Assembly (NCBI GenBank): GCA_022567055.1
Contig: JADFHU010000032.1
Coordinates: 1 to 16,256 of the forward strand
Reading direction: 5' to 3'
From: Planctomycetota bacterium
GTDB lineage: Bacteria > Planctomycetota > Phycisphaerae > Sedimentisphaerales > Anaerobacaceae
DNA: 16,256 bases
The translations under genes and the position numbers were made by a program. Under the pieces are notes generated by a model. The model did not search any database and had not been told where the DNA came from. It saw only the letters and a list, made by a program, of their open reading frames with translations. Numbering within the stretch: the stretch's first letter is position 1; each line of letters begins with the position of its first letter. This document shows positions 14,006-16,256 of the stretch, piece after piece.

Positions 14006-16094
14006 TTGTGTTCGGATCGGCTTCGGCAAAGTTGGCCTGAATGTTGTAGTCCCTATACATCGCGATCGTGGTGGTGGGATGGCTCCTATTACGGATATTC
14101 CCCGTTTTTCCCGTCCAGTTGACAAAGCGGTAACCGGTTTGGGGAGTGGCCACCAGGTCCACCTCAGTGCCCCTATCATACCGCCCAAATGACCCTTCGC
14201 CCGGCGTCGTTACCGACCCACCGGCTGAGGAAGAGGTCGTTAAGCTGTAAGTACCGGGGGCAAAGTTTGCCTGGATACTATAATCCCCGTTCATTGCGAT
14301 CGTGGTGGTGGGATCGCTGGTATTAGCGAGGGTCCCTGTGTCCCCGGTCCAGTTAACAAAGCGATAGCCGTACCGTGGGGTCGCCACTATATTCATCACC
14401 GTGCCGTAACTGTTAGGTCCAAATGCCCCTTCGCCGGGAGTGGTCACCGACCCACCGGCTGAGGAAGAGGTCGTTAAGCTGTGAGTATCAAGGGCAAAGT
14501 TTGCCTGGATACTGTCCCCGTTCATTGCGATCGTGGTTATGGGATCGCTCGTATTAGCGATGGTCCCTGTCTCTCCGGTCCAGTTAACAAAGTGATAGCC
14601 GGTCTGTGGGGTCGCCACTATATTCACCACCGTGCCGTAACTGTAAGGTCCAAATACCCCTTCGCCGGGAGTAGTCACCGACCCACCGGCCGAGGAAGAG
14701 GTCGTTAAGTTGTGAGTACTGAGGGCAAAGTTTGCCTGGATACTATAATCCCCGTTCATTGCGATCGTGGTGGTGGGATCGCTCGTATTAGCGAGGGTCC
14801 CTGTGTCCCCGGTCCAGTTAACAAAGCGATAGCCGGTCTGTGGGGTCGCCACTATATTCACCACCGTGCCGTAACTGTAAGATCCAAATGACCCTTCGCC
14901 GGGAGCAGTTACTGAGCCGCCGGCAGAGGAAGATATCGTCAGGCTGTGAGTATCCAGGGCAAAGTTCGCCTGGATAGTATAGTCTCCATTCATGGTGATC
15001 GTAGTAACAGGATCACTCGTGTTACCAATAGTTCCTTTATCTCCCTTCCAGTTGACAAAGTGGTAACCAATCTGAGGCGAGCCAACCAAAGGCACAATCG
15101 AACCACAATAGTAAGAAAATTCACCGTCACCCGCCGGTGTGGTGGTCGATCCACCGGTTGTAGACGAGACGGTCAAGATTTTCTCGCAAAAAACACATTC
15201 ATCGTATTTAAGAAAAATACCGGGATTGTTAGCTTTGATCTGAGGGATGTAAATATCACAGGCTTCCTGGTTGAGAGGGTTGGTCCCAAGATTGAGGTCC
15301 CCTAGCTCTGTGAGCCCGGATAGCGGCGAGACATCGATGATTTGGTTGCCGCGCAGGGTGAGACCCGTCAGACTGGTCAACCCGGCCAGTGCCGAGATAT
15401 CGCTGATTTGGTTACGGGACAGGCGGAGATCCGTCAGACTGGTCAACCCGGCCAGTGCCGAGATATCGCTGATTTGGTTACCGGACAGGCGGAGATTCGT
15501 CAGACTGGTCAACCCGGATAGCGGCGAGATATCGCTGATTTGGTTCTCGGGCAGGCGGAGAATCTCCAGATTGGTCAACCCGGCCAGTGCCGAGATATCG
15601 CTGATTTTGTTAACTCCCAGGTGGAGCTCCACGAGCCTGTTCAACCCGGACACCGACGAGATATCGCTGATTTTGTTATCGGGCAGGCGGAGATTCGTCA
15701 GACTGGTCAACCCGGCCAGTGCCGAGATATCGCTGATTTGGTTATCGGACAGGATGAGCCTATCCAGATTGGTCAACCCGGCCAGGGCCGAGATATCGCT
15801 GATTTGGTTCCTCTGCAGGTCAAGATCCGTCAGATTGGTTGCATACTCGATGCCTGTTAAGTCAGTTATTCCTTTGTTTCTGCAAACTTGCAGTTCCGTT
15901 AAGGCAAGCATATCGGTGGGCGTGGGATTCGAGACGTTCAGTGCGGCCTCGACACAGGCCTTCAGGTTGGCATCCGCAAAATTAACCGGAGCGGCATGAG
16001 CCGTCTGACCAGCCGTCACAACTATGAGTCCAAAAACAAGACAACATCGCTGCAAGGGAAATCCTCCTTCTTCGCTATTCCACATCATTTTCAC
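13986..16094 (-). CDS. Secreted leucine-rich-repeat plus InlB B-repeat protein
   Basis: This 702-aa protein looks exported. Residues 1-35 form a signal peptide with hydrophobic core CCLVFGLIVV and a likely AHA-A cleavage site. Eight consecutive 22-residue leucine-rich repeats of internalin/SDS22 type (residues 86-261, consensus L-x-L-x-x-NQISDISALAGLT) come next. A Cys-containing cap follows (about 262-305), then five B-repeats of InlB/Flg_new type (306-690, consensus GY-x-FVNWTGDTGT and IQANFA). The LRR part usually mediates protein binding; B-repeats form stalks. No cell-wall anchor, sorting signal or terminal membrane helix is seen. The start is GTG with AGGAGG seven bases upstream. The last codons and TGA lie inside an inverted repeat, so the original C-terminus may be lost. 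Confidence 0.88.
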   Translation of the reverse strand: MKMMWNSEEGGFPLQRCCLVFGLIVVTAGQTAHAAPVNFADANLKACVEAALNVSNPTPTDMLALTELQVCRNKGITDLTGIEYATNLTDLDLQRNQISDISALAGLTNLDRLILSDNQISDISALAGLTSLTNLRLPDNKISDISSVSGLNRLVELHLGVNKISDISALAGLTNLEILRLPENQISDISPLSGLTSLTNLRLSGNQISDISALAGLTSLTDLRLSRNQISDISALAGLTSLTGLTLRGNQIIDVSPLSGLTELGDLNLGTNPLNQEACDIYIPQIKANNPGIFLKYDECVFCEKILTVSSTTGGSTTTPAGDGEFSYYCGSIVPLVGSPQIGYHFVNWKGDKGTIGNTSDPVTTITMNGDYTIQANFALDTHSLTISSSAGGSVTAPGEGSFGSYSYGTVVNIVATPQTGYRFVNWTGDTGTLANTSDPTTTIAMNGDYSIQANFALSTHNLTTSSSAGGSVTTPGEGVFGPYSYGTVVNIVATPQTGYHFVNWTGETGTIANTSDPITTIAMNGDSIQANFALDTHSLTTSSSAGGSVTTPGEGAFGPNSYGTVMNIVATPRYGYRFVNWTGDTGTLANTSDPTTTIAMNGDYSIQANFAPGTYSLTTSSSAGGSVTTPGEGSFGRYDRGTEVDLVATPQTGYRFVNWTGKTGNIRNRSHPTTTIAMYRDYNIQANFAEADPNTITETVA
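14025..15179 (-). repeat. Five tandem InlB-type B-repeats (about 234 bp each)
   Basis: Five copies of 78, 78, 77, 78 and 74 residues lie head to tail. Repeats 2 to 4 are nearly identical at DNA level, pointing to recent duplication or gene conversion. Repeat 3 lacks one codon (NGDSIQ where others have NGDYSIQ), an in-frame 3-bp deletion. Repeats 1 and 5 are the most divergent, as expected for edge copies. Confidence 0.9.
15312..15839 (-). repeat. Eight tandem 66-bp leucine-rich repeats
   Basis: Each unit encodes exactly 22 residues. The segment for NQISDISALAGL is almost unchanged at DNA level in most copies, whereas the first part of each unit (L-x-L-x-x) varies. That is the exposed concave face in known LRR structures, so the binding surface may be diversifying on a conserved scaffold. 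Confidence 0.92.
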
Positions 16095-16097
16095 GGT

Positions 16098-16107
16098 CTC
16101 TCCTCCT
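16098..16107 (-). promoter_or_regulatory. Ribosome binding site choosing the GTG start of the LRR protein
   Basis: AGGAGGAGAG on the minus strand places AGGAGG seven bases before the GTG at 16094. The ATGs six and nine bases downstream would have poorer spacing. No clear promoter was identified in the remaining sequence to 16256. Confidence 0.7.
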
Positions 16108-16256
16108 TTTTTTATGCGACCTAGCGTGCTCTCACCTTCTCTTCAAAATCCCCCAAGTCTTCATAGACAATTATCTCAAATATAGGGAACTGACTTAACA
16201 AGAAATTACGAAAAACACTCTAGAATGAAAAATGGGCTCGGCTCAGTCGCCTTCCG

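Noticed and set aside
14025..15839. Regular repeats considered as a CRISPR array
   Set aside because: Units are 66 and about 234 bp, in frame and coding throughout, with no short repeat-spacer alternation.
15271..15999. 242-codon plus-strand frame with repeated VRLVNPASAEISLIWL
   Set aside because: Its apparent repeats are the antisense of the LRR array. The minus-strand protein has a signal peptide, ribosome site and known domains.

Overview
This 16.3 kb window looks like a bacterial chromosome of moderately high G+C. The core is conserved housekeeping genes, all on the + strand from about 0.3 to 9.1 kb. In order they are argH, thiL, tsaE, rpmF, plsX, fabH, fabD, fabG, acpP and fabF. This is the classic rpmF-plsX-fab fatty-acid synthesis cluster, preceded by arginine, thiamine and tRNA-modification genes. 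The lineage cannot be fixed from the sequence. The 91-aa Cys-rich protein before recR and the mix of IS families make me think of Planctomycetota or another environmental Gram-negative-type phylum, with low confidence.

From about 9.2 to 11.0 kb an IS1634-type (IS4 superfamily) transposase gene, apparently intact, sits in an A+T-rich stretch just after fabF. A calcium/cation antiporter gene begins only 39 bp after its stop codon. From 12.1 to 13.4 kb comes a small information-processing block. It has a tiny, very basic 26-codon gene on the - strand that resembles the bacterial AURKAIP1/COX24 (mS38-like) ribosomal proteins. Across from it lies a 91-aa Cys-rich/acidic protein gene overlapping recR, and then tRNA-Lys(UUU) with its own strong promoter.

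The last 2.9 kb is accessory in character. An IS630-family transposase fragment abuts a 229-bp segment bounded by imperfect inverted repeats and TA dinucleotides, a candidate MITE. This is followed on the - strand by a secreted 702-aa protein with eight 22-residue leucine-rich repeats and five InlB-type B-repeats. Its stop codon lies inside the candidate MITE.

Functional logic: PlsX, FabH, FabD, FabG, AcpP and FabF together give acyl-phosphate formation, malonyl transfer, initiation, reduction, carrier and elongation of type II fatty-acid synthesis. rpmF shares their transcription unit from a clear sigma70-type promoter right after tsaE, and a second -10-like element precedes acpP. The most noteworthy unlisted items are the 26-aa ribosomal-like gene, the 9-bp perfect stem-loop in the leader of the 91-aa/recR operon, and the MITE-like junction joining an IS630 relic to the repeat-protein gene.
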